A program made the translations under genes and the position numbers. A stretch of 64,000 nucleotides of DNA. It comes from Shewanella woodyi ATCC 51908 (GTDB lineage: Bacteria; Pseudomonadota; Gammaproteobacteria; Enterobacterales; Shewanellaceae). The notes under the pieces were generated by a model, which did not search any database, had not been told where the DNA came from, and was given only the letters and a program-made list of their open reading frames with translations. Positions 1 to 7,472 of the stretch are shown in pieces (the first letter of the stretch is position 1; every line of letters begins with the position of its first letter). Location of the stretch: the NCBI RefSeq assembly GCF_000019525.1, contig NC_010506.1, positions 5,146,001 through 5,210,000 of the forward strand, read 5' to 3'.

Positions 1-1
1 C

Positions 2-268
2 GGCTTCCTTAATGGACTGCTTTGGTCTGTGCTCGTCTTTGCAGCCATCTGGCTCTGGAAAGGCGATCTCGCATTAGGTGGACTCATTGGAGGGGCCATG
101 TTGATCAATATGACAGTAGCTGGCCTCGCGGGTGCCTGTATCCCATTACTACTGAAGAGAATGAATATTGACCCAGCACTAGCTGGCGGTATGGTACTTA
201 CCACTGTCACAGACGTCATCGGCCTATTTGCCTTTCTCGGGCTCGCGACATTCTTCCTACTGAACTAA
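2..268 (+). CDS. MgtE-type magnesium transporter, C-terminal part
   Basis: The reading frame is open from the left edge, so only about the last 88 residues are present. They form hydrophobic membrane helices with the small-residue and acidic pattern of the MgtE membrane domain (a proline in GACIPLLLKR, then DPALAGG and TTVTDVIG). MgtE is an inner-membrane dimeric Mg2+ channel whose pore is formed by this C-terminal domain and gated by cytoplasmic N and CBS domains, which would lie outside the window. The TAA stop directly abuts a MITE end. The family call is fairly safe; the intactness of the whole gene cannot be judged. Confidence 0.85.
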   Translation, partial: GFLNGLLWSVLVFAAIWLWKGDLALGGLIGGAMLINMTVAGLAGACIPLLLKRMNIDPALAGGMVLTTVTDVIGLFAFLGLATFFLLN

Positions 269-581
269 TACCAGTCAGTATAAGAAGTTGATCTACTCAG
301 AGTGTCTTTTGGCAAACTAATTCAAGGCGAATGGATGATGGAATGGTTGTTCCCTTGTGAGTTCATTCAACGAAGAAGTAGACAGCCAAAAACACTCCTT
401 ACAGGCGAGTTTTAGCGGTGCTGATCCTGCGTTAACGAGCTTAACCGTAGAATAACTATGCTCTTCACTCGTTGCAAGCCACATGGATGTGGTGAATGTC
501 ATTAATGCAGGAACAATTAAGGACCTTGCCTCAGAACCGCTAAACTCTCGCTGAGCGATCAAATCTTTATACTGATTGGTA
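269..581. mobile_element. MITE type 1, copy A (313 bp, carries an extra 49 bp)
   Basis: The ends are inverted repeats, TACCAGTCAGTATAAG on the left and CTTTATACTGATTGGTA on the right. The sequence matches the reverse complement of the copies at 42739-43001 and 43404-43667. TAA flanks both sides (266-268 and 582-584), consistent with a 3-bp target duplication; the left TAA is the mgtE stop codon. It codes for nothing recognisable. Relative to the other two copies it has about 49 extra bases near 473-521, containing the palindrome CCACATGGATGTGG. Confidence 0.85.
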
Positions 582-596
582 TAATACTTCGCAGAG

Positions 597-620
597 AAAA
601 AGGGAGCCATTGGCTCCCTT
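597..620 (-). terminator. Rho-independent terminator of the modA-like gene
   Basis: GGGAGCCA and TGGCTCCC form a hairpin which, read on the minus strand, is followed by a run of Ts. It lies about 30 bp past the modA-like stop. Confidence 0.8.
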
Positions 621-633
621 ATGCTAAGCAGCA

Positions 634-645
634 ATACCAATCAGT
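634..645. repeat. Solo MITE-1 end
   Basis: TACCAATCAGTA, identical to the terminal bases of MITE type 1, lies 2 bp past the stop codon of the modA-like gene and before its terminator. No second end is found nearby. Confidence 0.5.
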
Positions 646-647
646 AA

Positions 648-1436
648 CTAGCGCAGTGGCGCATCGAAGCCATATTTAGCCAAAATATTTTGCCCCGGTT
701 GAGACAGAATAAACATGGCAAATTCAGTGGAGTTCACGTTGGCTCCCTCTAGGATAGTTAAACCATAGTTAGCCCCAACAGATAGCGCTTGTGGGATCTG
801 TACGATCTGCAAGGTAGGTAGCTCCTTTTGTGCCAGCACAGCATTGGTGCAGTAAGTTAAAAAAATATCGGCACGTCTATTTTCCATTACCCAGCCATAG
901 GGGTTTCTCCCCTTAGGCGCTACCGCTGTGTTTGCACCACCAGTTAACTTTATCGCCTTATGCTCCAGCTTCTGTGTCGCCCCAAGTTGTACTTTATCGG
1001 CTCTACCAAATAAGGCCCAAGCATAATCACCAGCGGGATCCGCTTTAGGGGTGGAGATCCCCACCTTGATTGAATCTTGCAACATCTTCTCTAGCAATGA
1101 ATCACTCGCAACATCGACTTCTGGCTGTGCAATGGCACATAGCTTGTTGCGCGCAAACATAACCACAGAACCACTTTTATCCGATGCATGTAACGTTTGA
1201 GGATGCTTCATATTAGCTGAAGCAAATAGATCGACTCTCTCCCCTTCTTCGATACGTTTACGCAAGAGTCCAGATGGGGCAAACTCAGCATTAACAGTCT
1301 CACTCTCCAGCTGTTGATATTCACTCACTATCTCTGCCATTGCCGCCTTTAAACTACCAGCAGCTCTGAGCTCTAACGGCGTTGAATTGGCCATAAATGG
1401 CAGAGTTAATACCGCGACAGCTATCCACTTTTTCAT
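648..1436 (-). CDS. modA: ModA-like periplasmic substrate-binding protein
   Basis: Predicted 262-residue periplasmic binding protein of the molybdate/tungstate (ModA) type, the capture component of an ABC importer. It begins with a signal peptide (MKKWIAVAVLTLPFMANS) and continues with the family pattern: an AAGSLKAAM start to the mature domain, FAPSGLLRKRIEEGE in the first lobe and a late YGLTIL segment. The frame is open 38 codons further upstream, but ATG 1436 gives a proper signal peptide and follows a weak GGAATAATAAG. No modB or modC gene adjoins, so either the permease is elsewhere or the protein works alone. The ligand is inferred from family only. Confidence 0.7.
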   Translation of the reverse strand: MKKWIAVAVLTLPFMANSTPLELRAAGSLKAAMAEIVSEYQQLESETVNAEFAPSGLLRKRIEEGERVDLFASANMKHPQTLHASDKSGSVVMFARNKLCAIAQPEVDVASDSLLEKMLQDSIKVGISTPKADPAGDYAWALFGRADKVQLGATQKLEHKAIKLTGGANTAVAPKGRNPYGWVMENRRADIFLTYCTNAVLAQKELPTLQIVQIPQALSVGANYGLTILEGANVNSTEFAMFILSQPGQNILAKYGFDAPLR

Positions 1437-1593
1437 CTTATTATTCCAGCAAAATAAACCTATAGGGCCTATCAAGCCATAGCTCACACTCAGTCTCAAT
1501 AGGCATAAAATGATGTTTATAACACTTGAGACATGAGTCTTACGTTTCAAGGCTTAGCTGGACAAATTGTCTAAGTTTATTCATATCAAAAAC

Positions 1594-1622
1594 AAAAATG
1601 GCCTCCGAAAGGAAGCCATTTA
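1594..1622 (-). terminator. Terminator of the OmpA-like lipoprotein gene
   Basis: AAATGGCCTCC and GGAAGCCATTT pair around a GAAA loop, and on the minus strand the hairpin runs into a T-rich tract. It lies 36 bp past the lipoprotein stop. Confidence 0.75.
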
Positions 1623-1632
1623 TAGACAAGGA

Positions 1633-1651
1633 TAATACCGACCAATATAAG
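1633..1651. repeat. Degenerate solo MITE-1 end
   Basis: Read on the minus strand, CTTATATTGGTCGGTATTA differs at three positions from the MITE-1 end plus its flank. It sits between the stop codon of the OmpA-like gene and its terminator. Confidence 0.35.
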
Positions 1652-1657
1652 ATGAAA

Positions 1658-2332
1658 TTAAGAGAGTGGGCTCAAAATAATTTCAACACGGCGATTCTCC
1701 GCACGTCCCTCTTTAGTGGCATTTGATGCAATCGGTCTCTCTTCACCCATACCATCAGATTTCACTCTGACATACTCAACTTTCTGAGAAACAAGGTAAT
1801 CAGCAACCTCAACAGCACGTACTTTAGAGAGCCGTAAGTTATAAGATTCAGAGCCTGAGCTATCGGTGAAGCCAAGCACATTCAAACGCGTCTTGTCATA
1901 CTCTTTCGCCACTAATGCCACACTGTTTAGTACTCTCTTAGCACCCGCACTCAAGTGTGTCTCATCAACCCCAAAGGTAACTTCATTAGGCATATTTAAG
2001 ATAATATTGTCGCCACTGCGAGTCACACTCACACCAGTCGATTGTAGCTGCTTTCTTAGCTCTGCTTCCTGAGTATCCATGTAGTAACCGATACCGCCAC
2101 CTAGTGCAGCTCCAGAAGCAGCACCAATTAACGCACCTTTACCTCGATCACTCTTACTCGATGATGCAACACCAATCGCAGCACCCGCAATAGCACCTAT
2201 AATGGCACCATTTGTTGCCTTAGCATTTTGTGATTCATTGGTATAAGGGTTCGTCGTTTGGCAACCAGTTAACGCTACCAATGAACAAGCTAGTACTGCT
2301 TTTACTGCAAAAAACTTCTTCAAACTCTGCAT
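1658..2332 (-). CDS. OmpA-family outer-membrane lipoprotein with glycine zipper (YiaD-like)
   Basis: 224-residue lipoprotein. A signal peptide ends in the lipobox LTGC. A Gly/Ala-rich segment with repeated GAxxGAAxG spacing (a glycine zipper, about residues 40-85) follows, then an OmpA-like peptidoglycan-binding domain with the NVLGFTDSSG and NLRLSKVRA motifs and the terminal RAENRRVEI. Family members anchor the outer membrane to the cell wall. ATG 2332 is chosen because GGAGTAAAG precedes it and the signal peptide starts there; the frame continues 13 codons upstream. It is a single-gene unit with its own terminator. Confidence 0.85.
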   Translation of the reverse strand: MQSLKKFFAVKAVLACSLVALTGCQTTNPYTNESQNAKATNGAIIGAIAGAAIGVASSSKSDRGKGALIGAASGAALGGGIGYYMDTQEAELRKQLQSTGVSVTRSGDNIILNMPNEVTFGVDETHLSAGAKRVLNSVALVAKEYDKTRLNVLGFTDSSGSESYNLRLSKVRAVEVADYLVSQKVEYVRVKSDGMGEERPIASNATKEGRAENRRVEIILSPLS

Positions 2333-2469
2333 CTTTACTCCAAGCCTGTTTATGTAGATTCTCAAAAACATTCATAGACACAGAGACAGCGCTCTATGAC
2401 TAAAAAAATTAAGCGAGCATTGTCTCATATCAAGACACTATTTCCAGTAATAACTCATACATAAGTCAG

Positions 2470-2898
2470 TTAATGGCGAAACACCAAAAGGTTAGATCCC
2501 AGCCAGTTCACAACCAGCCCTGACAATACACCTAACGCCAGATAAACGGGACCGGTGAGTCCACTTGGCTCTCTCAATTCACTCAATAGATAAAACACGC
2601 TGAGATTAACGCAAGCTGCACAGCATGCAAGCAGAGCCGCCATCAAAACTTGTGTGCCGATTGGTCGCCTCTTGCGATGGGAGAAGGTAAATAACCGATT
2701 CCCTATCCAAGTGAGCAGTAGAGCGACACAAAATGCCATCAATCTTGCGTGGGAAATTGGCCAATGAAGCACTTGGGAAAGATAGAGAAACAGTAATATA
2801 TCGACAACAAAACTTCCTCCTCCCACCAATAAAAACTTCAGTTGAGTCAAAGTGAACGCCCCTTTAACTCTGACAACAAGCCCACCTACTTGCCACAT
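2470..2898 (-). CDS. GtrA-family membrane protein
   Basis: 142 residues with four hydrophobic helices and the GtrA pattern FLLVGGGSFVVD near the start and WLGSNLLVFR at the end. GtrA proteins are thought to help flip or position undecaprenyl-linked sugars. The start overlaps the end of the GT39 gene by 13 bp, so the two are probably translationally coupled; a TTG further in, preceded by AGGGG, is an alternative start closer to the conserved domain. It is the last gene of a three-gene operon with GT2 and GT39 enzymes, the usual set for adding a sugar to a periplasmic glycan or lipid A. Confidence 0.8.
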   Translation of the reverse strand: MWQVGGLVVRVKGAFTLTQLKFLLVGGGSFVVDILLFLYLSQVLHWPISHARLMAFCVALLLTWIGNRLFTFSHRKRRPIGTQVLMAALLACCAACVNLSVFYLLSELREPSGLTGPVYLALGVLSGLVVNWLGSNLLVFRH

Positions 2899-4277
2899 AG
2901 TAGTAGACTCTTTTCAGTGGTTTCTGCAGCTGTTATGCACTCAGAAAACAGCGTTAAATCATGCAAGTGCTCACGACTAACTATGACATAGAGAGGAACT
3001 TTCATAACTTGATCCAGCTCCTGTTCCCCTTGTAATAGTTCAGCTTTACCCTGACTGTAAAAACGAGATGAGAAACGGCTATTAAGCCAGTAATAGGTGG
3101 CAATGTCCTGTGCTCTTTGCGCCAGCAACCACTTATCACTCTTCTCTTTTGCTGGGCCTAAATTCAGTATAATGACGGCTAAAAGTAGCAAGCCACTGAC
3201 GCCAAGCGCTATGGCTTGCAGTTTAGGTATTGTCTCACCGCGCCATGCATAAACCAGTAACAGCCCCATACCGGGGATCCCAGGTAACACATAGGCGGGT
3301 AAAATATTGCCAGCAAAGGTAAACAGGATAAGTGGTGATAACATCCAGCAGATAAAGAACTTAGTCGCTTCATCAAAGCCCCTTTCCCTTCGCCAAAGGC
3401 GCCATAGCGCTCTAGGAATAAACAGGGACCATGGCAACGCCGATACAGCAAAAAATAACCAGATAGTCCCTCTCACCTCATCATGAGCAGAGCCATAAAG
3501 GTCTCCCTGCCAACCACTATCAACAAACCTTAACCAATGCTCTCCGACAATGAAGTAGTGCAAAAAGCCTGGAGTTGCTTGCTCAGCCAGTAGAAACCAA
3601 GGCAAGCTGAGCAACAATAGGAGAGAGAAGCCGCTCAATAGTGGCACCTTGGTATAGAGTAATCTCCATGGTTTAATCAGACCATATTGCCAAATCAGCC
3701 AAGGTCCCACAGCTAGCACCATCAAAACCAGCACAACAGGTCCTTTTGCCAGCAGACCTATGGCTAACCCTACAAAGCCCAAATATCCCCACAGGTATTT
3801 TCCATGCCAGCACAGGTAAAAGCCAACCATAGCTAGAGTCATGCCTAAGGTCAGGGCCATATCCGTCATCACTGAGCCAGCGCTGACATAGAACACGATT
3901 GTTGTGGTCAGCAAAATAGCCAGTTGCAAGGCCGATACCTGAACCCTCTTGGCAAGATAACTGACCAAAATCAATACCGCCACAGCGGCCAACCAGTGAG
4001 GGAGGCGCACCGAAAACTCTGAAACACCAAGGAGTTTAATTCCCACCGCACTCATCCAAGTATGCAGCGGTGGCTTGCCCCAAAAGGGCACCCCGTAATC
4101 AAACTGAGGGGTCAGCCAGTTGCCTGTATCCACCATCAATCTGGCCATTTCGCCATACCTTGCCTCAGTCGTATCCATCAGAGGATAGAGAGAGAGTGAT
4201 ATCAAACGCACACACAAAATTATCAACAAGACAACAAAAGAGCAGTGAGTTAATGATAATGAACGCTGACTAATCAT
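2886..4277 (-). CDS. GT39/ArnT-like membrane glycosyltransferase
   Basis: 463 residues with about 11 hydrophobic helices. An acidic motif DTTEARYGE follows the first helix and GKPPLHTW comes after it, the pattern of the ArnT/PMT (GT39) family, which moves a sugar from a polyprenyl phosphate to an acceptor on the periplasmic side. It is shorter than ArnT (about 550 residues), lacking most of the C-terminal periplasmic domain. The start overlaps the upstream GT2 gene by 4 bp. Whether the acceptor is lipid A, a glycan or a protein cannot be read from the sequence. Confidence 0.8.
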   Translation of the reverse strand: MISQRSLSLTHCSFVVLLIILCVRLISLSLYPLMDTTEARYGEMARLMVDTGNWLTPQFDYGVPFWGKPPLHTWMSAVGIKLLGVSEFSVRLPHWLAAVAVLILVSYLAKRVQVSALQLAILLTTTIVFYVSAGSVMTDMALTLGMTLAMVGFYLCWHGKYLWGYLGFVGLAIGLLAKGPVVLVLMVLAVGPWLIWQYGLIKPWRLLYTKVPLLSGFSLLLLLSLPWFLLAEQATPGFLHYFIVGEHWLRFVDSGWQGDLYGSAHDEVRGTIWLFFAVSALPWSLFIPRALWRLWRRERGFDEATKFFICWMLSPLILFTFAGNILPAYVLPGIPGMGLLLVYAWRGETIPKLQAIALGVSGLLLLAVIILNLGPAKEKSDKWLLAQRAQDIATYYWLNSRFSSRFYSQGKAELLQGEQELDQVMKVPLYVIVSREHLHDLTLFSECITAAETTEKSLLLCGK

Positions 4278-5293
4278 CCCATAGACTCCAGATAACGGAC
4301 CTTATCTCCCGCCTCATTTTGGCTTCGGCTACCTTTGTGCTCCACCTCGCTGATAAGATAGATAGGCCTCTGTTTTACTTCCATAAACACCCTGCCTAAG
4401 TACTCACCAATCAATCCCAAAGCCAGTAGCTGAACACCAGCTAGCGCCACCTGAACAATCATCAATGAGGGATAGCCCACCACGGTCTCTCCCCATAACA
4501 TCGTCTTTAAAAGTACCCAGCCACCATAGGTGAATGCCGATAGCGCGGTGAGTATTCCAGCCCAAGTGGCCAAACGCAGAGGCTTAATACTAAAAGAGGT
4601 GATGCCATCCATCGCCAATCCGACGAGTTTACTGTAGTTCCATTTCGTCTCTCCCAAATAACGAGGATCACGATCGAACAATATCTCCGTTTGAGAAAAA
4701 CCTGGCCAACTCAATATCCCTTTCATAAATCGATTTCTTTCTGGCAGGGAGTTAATGCAGTCCACAACCTGACGACTGAGCAATCGAAAGTCCCCTACAT
4801 TTTCAGGAACTGGAGACTCCGCCATCCCATTAATGATCCGATAGAAAGCGGCGGCAGAAAAACGCTTAAACCAAGACTCACCCAAACGCTTTTTCCGTTT
4901 CATATTGACCACATCAAAGCCTGAGCGCCATGCTTCAAGCATCTGTGGGATCAACTCAGGAGGATCTTGAAGATCCGCATCAAGCAAGATCACAGCTAAT
5001 CCTCTGGCTTGCTCTAACCCAGCAGTCATCGCCGCCTCTTTGCCAAAGTTTCGACTTAAACGGATACACTGATGTTCACAGGAGTTAACGGGTAGCTGTT
5101 GCAGTAACTCCCAAGTGTTATCACAACTTCCATCATCGATGAACACAATCTCAGCAGACTCAGGAATACTTGATAACACTCGACTTAAACGAGCAATAAG
5201 AGGGGGAAGTACCTCGGCCTCATTGTAAACAGGGATAATAATGGAAAGACATATCTGACCATCACTTGGATTAATTGATTTTATCTGCGCCAT
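4274..5293 (-). CDS. GT2-family glycosyltransferase (GtrB/ArnC/DPM1-like)
   Basis: 339 residues. The N-terminal GT-A fold begins with SIIIPVYNEAEVLPPL and carries the metal-binding DADLQDPPEL motif; two membrane helices follow at the C-terminus. Such enzymes load a sugar onto undecaprenyl phosphate at the inner membrane. The frame opens at a TTG at 5308, but ATG 5293, preceded by GAAGGTGG, is the better start. It is the first gene of the operon with the GT39 and GtrA genes (4-bp and 13-bp overlaps) and would supply their lipid-linked donor. It diverges from the two-component pair starting at 5418, which may regulate it; that link is inference. Confidence 0.85.
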   Translation of the reverse strand: MAQIKSINPSDGQICLSIIIPVYNEAEVLPPLIARLSRVLSSIPESAEIVFIDDGSCDNTWELLQQLPVNSCEHQCIRLSRNFGKEAAMTAGLEQARGLAVILLDADLQDPPELIPQMLEAWRSGFDVVNMKRKKRLGESWFKRFSAAAFYRIINGMAESPVPENVGDFRLLSRQVVDCINSLPERNRFMKGILSWPGFSQTEILFDRDPRYLGETKWNYSKLVGLAMDGITSFSIKPLRLATWAGILTALSAFTYGGWVLLKTMLWGETVVGYPSLMIVQVALAGVQLLALGLIGEYLGRVFMEVKQRPIYLISEVEHKGSRSQNEAGDKVRYLESMG

Positions 5294-5417
5294 GCTGACC
5301 ACCTTCAAAAATTGAATCAGAGGTGAACATACAGCTGGCGATGTGAATTTCTTATCGTCGACATTTCTTCTACAAAACTATGTAATAATTGGTATCTAAC
5401 GTTAAGCAGAGAAACAG

Positions 5418-6104
5418 ATGGCATTAACACAACTACTTATTGTCGAAGATAACCCCGATGTCGCAGGTATTCTGGCTGACTTTTTTGAGTCTAAAGGAGC
5501 CGTGGTCGATTTTGCTACTAACGGTGAGCTCGGCTATAAACTCGCACTCGAAGGCAGTTTTGATCTGATTATTTTAGACCTGATGTTGCCCAAGATGGAC
5601 GGATTAACTGTGGCTAAGCAACTTAGGCATATGGGGTGCAACACCCCAGTGCTGATGTTAACAGCACTCAATGATAAGCAAGATCTGCTAAAAGGCTTTG
5701 CCAGCGGCGCCGATGACTATCTGGCCAAACCCTTCGATTTGGACGAACTAAATGCTAGGGTAACCGCCTTAATTAACAGGCATCATGGCAAAGTCGCTCG
5801 AGGCGTACTTAAGTTTGGCTCACTAGAGCTCGATATCGCAAAGCATGAGGTTTACCGTAGCGGTAAAAAGCTCGCCCTCACGCCAACTTGCTACCAAATC
5901 TTGCACCATCTCATGCATAAGGCCCCCAATATCGTGAAGCGAGAGGAACTTATCGAGGCTTTATGGAGCGATACACCACCAAGTAATGACATTCTACGTA
6001 GCCATATGTATCAACTGCGCAACCAGTTAGATAAACCCTTTGATAGCCCGATACTAACCACAGTGCCTAAAATAGGGTTTAAACTTGAATTAACGAGCAA
6101 CTGA
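5418..6104 (+). CDS. OmpR-family response regulator
   Basis: 228 residues. The receiver domain has the acidic pocket ED (10-11), phospho-acceptor Asp54 (LDLMLPKMDG), Thr82 and Lys104 (AKPFD). A C-terminal winged helix follows (about 130-226, with LTPTCYQIL and a late VPKIGFKLE). It binds DNA once phosphorylated by its partner kinase. The TGA stop overlaps the ATG of the histidine kinase gene by one base, so the pair is one coupled unit. The divergent neighbour is the glycosyltransferase operon, a natural candidate target. Confidence 0.92.
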   Translation: MALTQLLIVEDNPDVAGILADFFESKGAVVDFATNGELGYKLALEGSFDLIILDLMLPKMDGLTVAKQLRHMGCNTPVLMLTALNDKQDLLKGFASGADDYLAKPFDLDELNARVTALINRHHGKVARGVLKFGSLELDIAKHEVYRSGKKLALTPTCYQILHHLMHKAPNIVKREELIEALWSDTPPSNDILRSHMYQLRNQLDKPFDSPILTTVPKIGFKLELTSN

Positions 6105-7372
6105 TGCCGACAGCACCGAGGAAAAAAAGCTCAGTCAACACCATGACGAGTAAGCTCAGTATCTACTTTGCTTTTATTGCAATAATCATTGGGGCGACTC
6201 TCTTCGTCTTAAGCCAAGCCATATTGTATTGGCTTGAAGATGAGCTAAATCGCAGAACGTTGCAACAAAGTGCCGAAACAGCCATTGTTCAATTTAAGCA
6301 TCAAGCTAGCTCTCCGGTTATCATCACTAACAGCACTAAAGCTTACAACCGAATCGAAGATCTACCTCAAAAATACCACGCCCTAACTCAATACCCACTA
6401 GGGTTTCTCGACGAGATCCATGACGCAGGCTTTGAAGACCTCTTCTTTTACCACACTGAATATACCCATGACGGTAAACGCTATCCGCTACTGCTCATCA
6501 TGGATGCCGAACATGTAGAGCTCTCCTCCACTGAGTGGCGCAATATCAATCTTGTCTCGATCATCGTTATGCTAGTGCTTTTTGTACTCTTTGGTTACGC
6601 AATCACTAAGCTTGCCCGCAGGTTAATAACGCCAGTAACCCAATTGAGTCAGCAGCTCAAATCTACCGATCCTAAAACCCATTTTTCGGTGCCTGATGAT
6701 GCAGCCACAGAGTTTACTGAGCTGGCCTCTAGCCTTAACTATTACCGCTCTGAAAACGAACTCCTTATTCGGCAAGAGCAAGCATTTGCCAAATATGCCA
6801 GTCATGAATTAAGAACCCCATTAACCATCATTCAGGGTGCAACTAAGTTGCTTGAACTCGATGGTGATGCCAAGTTTCATTGCAGGCAAAGAGAGAGAAT
6901 AGCCAAGGCCGCGACCGATATGAATCAGACAATTGAAGCGCTATTAAGTCTGGTAAAACATGAGCAGTCAGAGGATGCAAACTACCGGGTATTTGAGCAA
7001 ACTGAGATAGAACAGATCATCGAATACCTTCAGCCTTTAGCCGATTCGAAATCAATAACGGTCAAACTTGTTGTGAATGCTGAGCCTAAGATCCAGCCCA
7101 GTAGGCCAGTAATGCGCATGTTACTGAGCAACCTTTTGAGTAACGCTATTAATGCCAGCGATCCTAGCTTAATCACTGTAGAGATAGATAACAGTGAGAT
7201 CCGCGTACTAGATCAAGGATCAAAAGTGAGCGAGCAAAACAAACAGGAGGGGCATGGATTGGGACTGCTTATCGTCGACGCACTTTGCCAACGTTACAAC
7301 TGGAGGTTCAGCTTAGTTTCCCGAGTGCCTAGTGGCAGCATCGCAAGCTTAAACTTTAAAAACCATCTATAG
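6104..7372 (+). CDS. Sensor histidine kinase
   Basis: 422 residues. Membrane helix 1 (about 17-43) and helix 2 (about 148-170) enclose a periplasmic sensor of roughly 100 residues with no motif I recognise. A HAMP-like linker leads to the HisKA box with phospho-acceptor His234 (SHELRTP) and an ATPase domain with NLLSNAINAS (N box) and GHGLGL (G box). The N-terminus KSSVNTMTSK lies before helix 1, so a later ATG is possible. It is coupled to the response regulator upstream. The signal sensed is unknown. Confidence 0.9.
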   Translation: MPTAPRKKSSVNTMTSKLSIYFAFIAIIIGATLFVLSQAILYWLEDELNRRTLQQSAETAIVQFKHQASSPVIITNSTKAYNRIEDLPQKYHALTQYPLGFLDEIHDAGFEDLFFYHTEYTHDGKRYPLLLIMDAEHVELSSTEWRNINLVSIIVMLVLFVLFGYAITKLARRLITPVTQLSQQLKSTDPKTHFSVPDDAATEFTELASSLNYYRSENELLIRQEQAFAKYASHELRTPLTIIQGATKLLELDGDAKFHCRQRERIAKAATDMNQTIEALLSLVKHEQSEDANYRVFEQTEIEQIIEYLQPLADSKSITVKLVVNAEPKIQPSRPVMRMLLSNLLSNAINASDPSLITVEIDNSEIRVLDQGSKVSEQNKQEGHGLGLLIVDALCQRYNWRFSLVSRVPSGSIASLNFKNHL

Positions 7373-7382
7373 TAAAAGCAAA

Positions 7383-7416
7383 AAAGGCACTCTATACCCA
7401 TGGGTAAGGTGCCTTT
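7383..7416. terminator. Hairpin between convergent genes
   Basis: AAAGGCAC pairs with GTGCCTTT, with an inner TACCCATGGGTA palindrome. It lies between the kinase stop and the convergent cytochrome gene and could serve both directions. Confidence 0.65.
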
Positions 7417-7472
7417 GGCTTTGCAGGAAAATAGAGACGTATTTAACCAGTTGGCTAAATACGTCAACCTAA

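Noticed and set aside
317..640. 107-codon minus-strand frame next to mgtE
   Set aside because: It lies almost entirely inside MITE copy A, and related frames appear in the other copies only as short fragments; not a gene.
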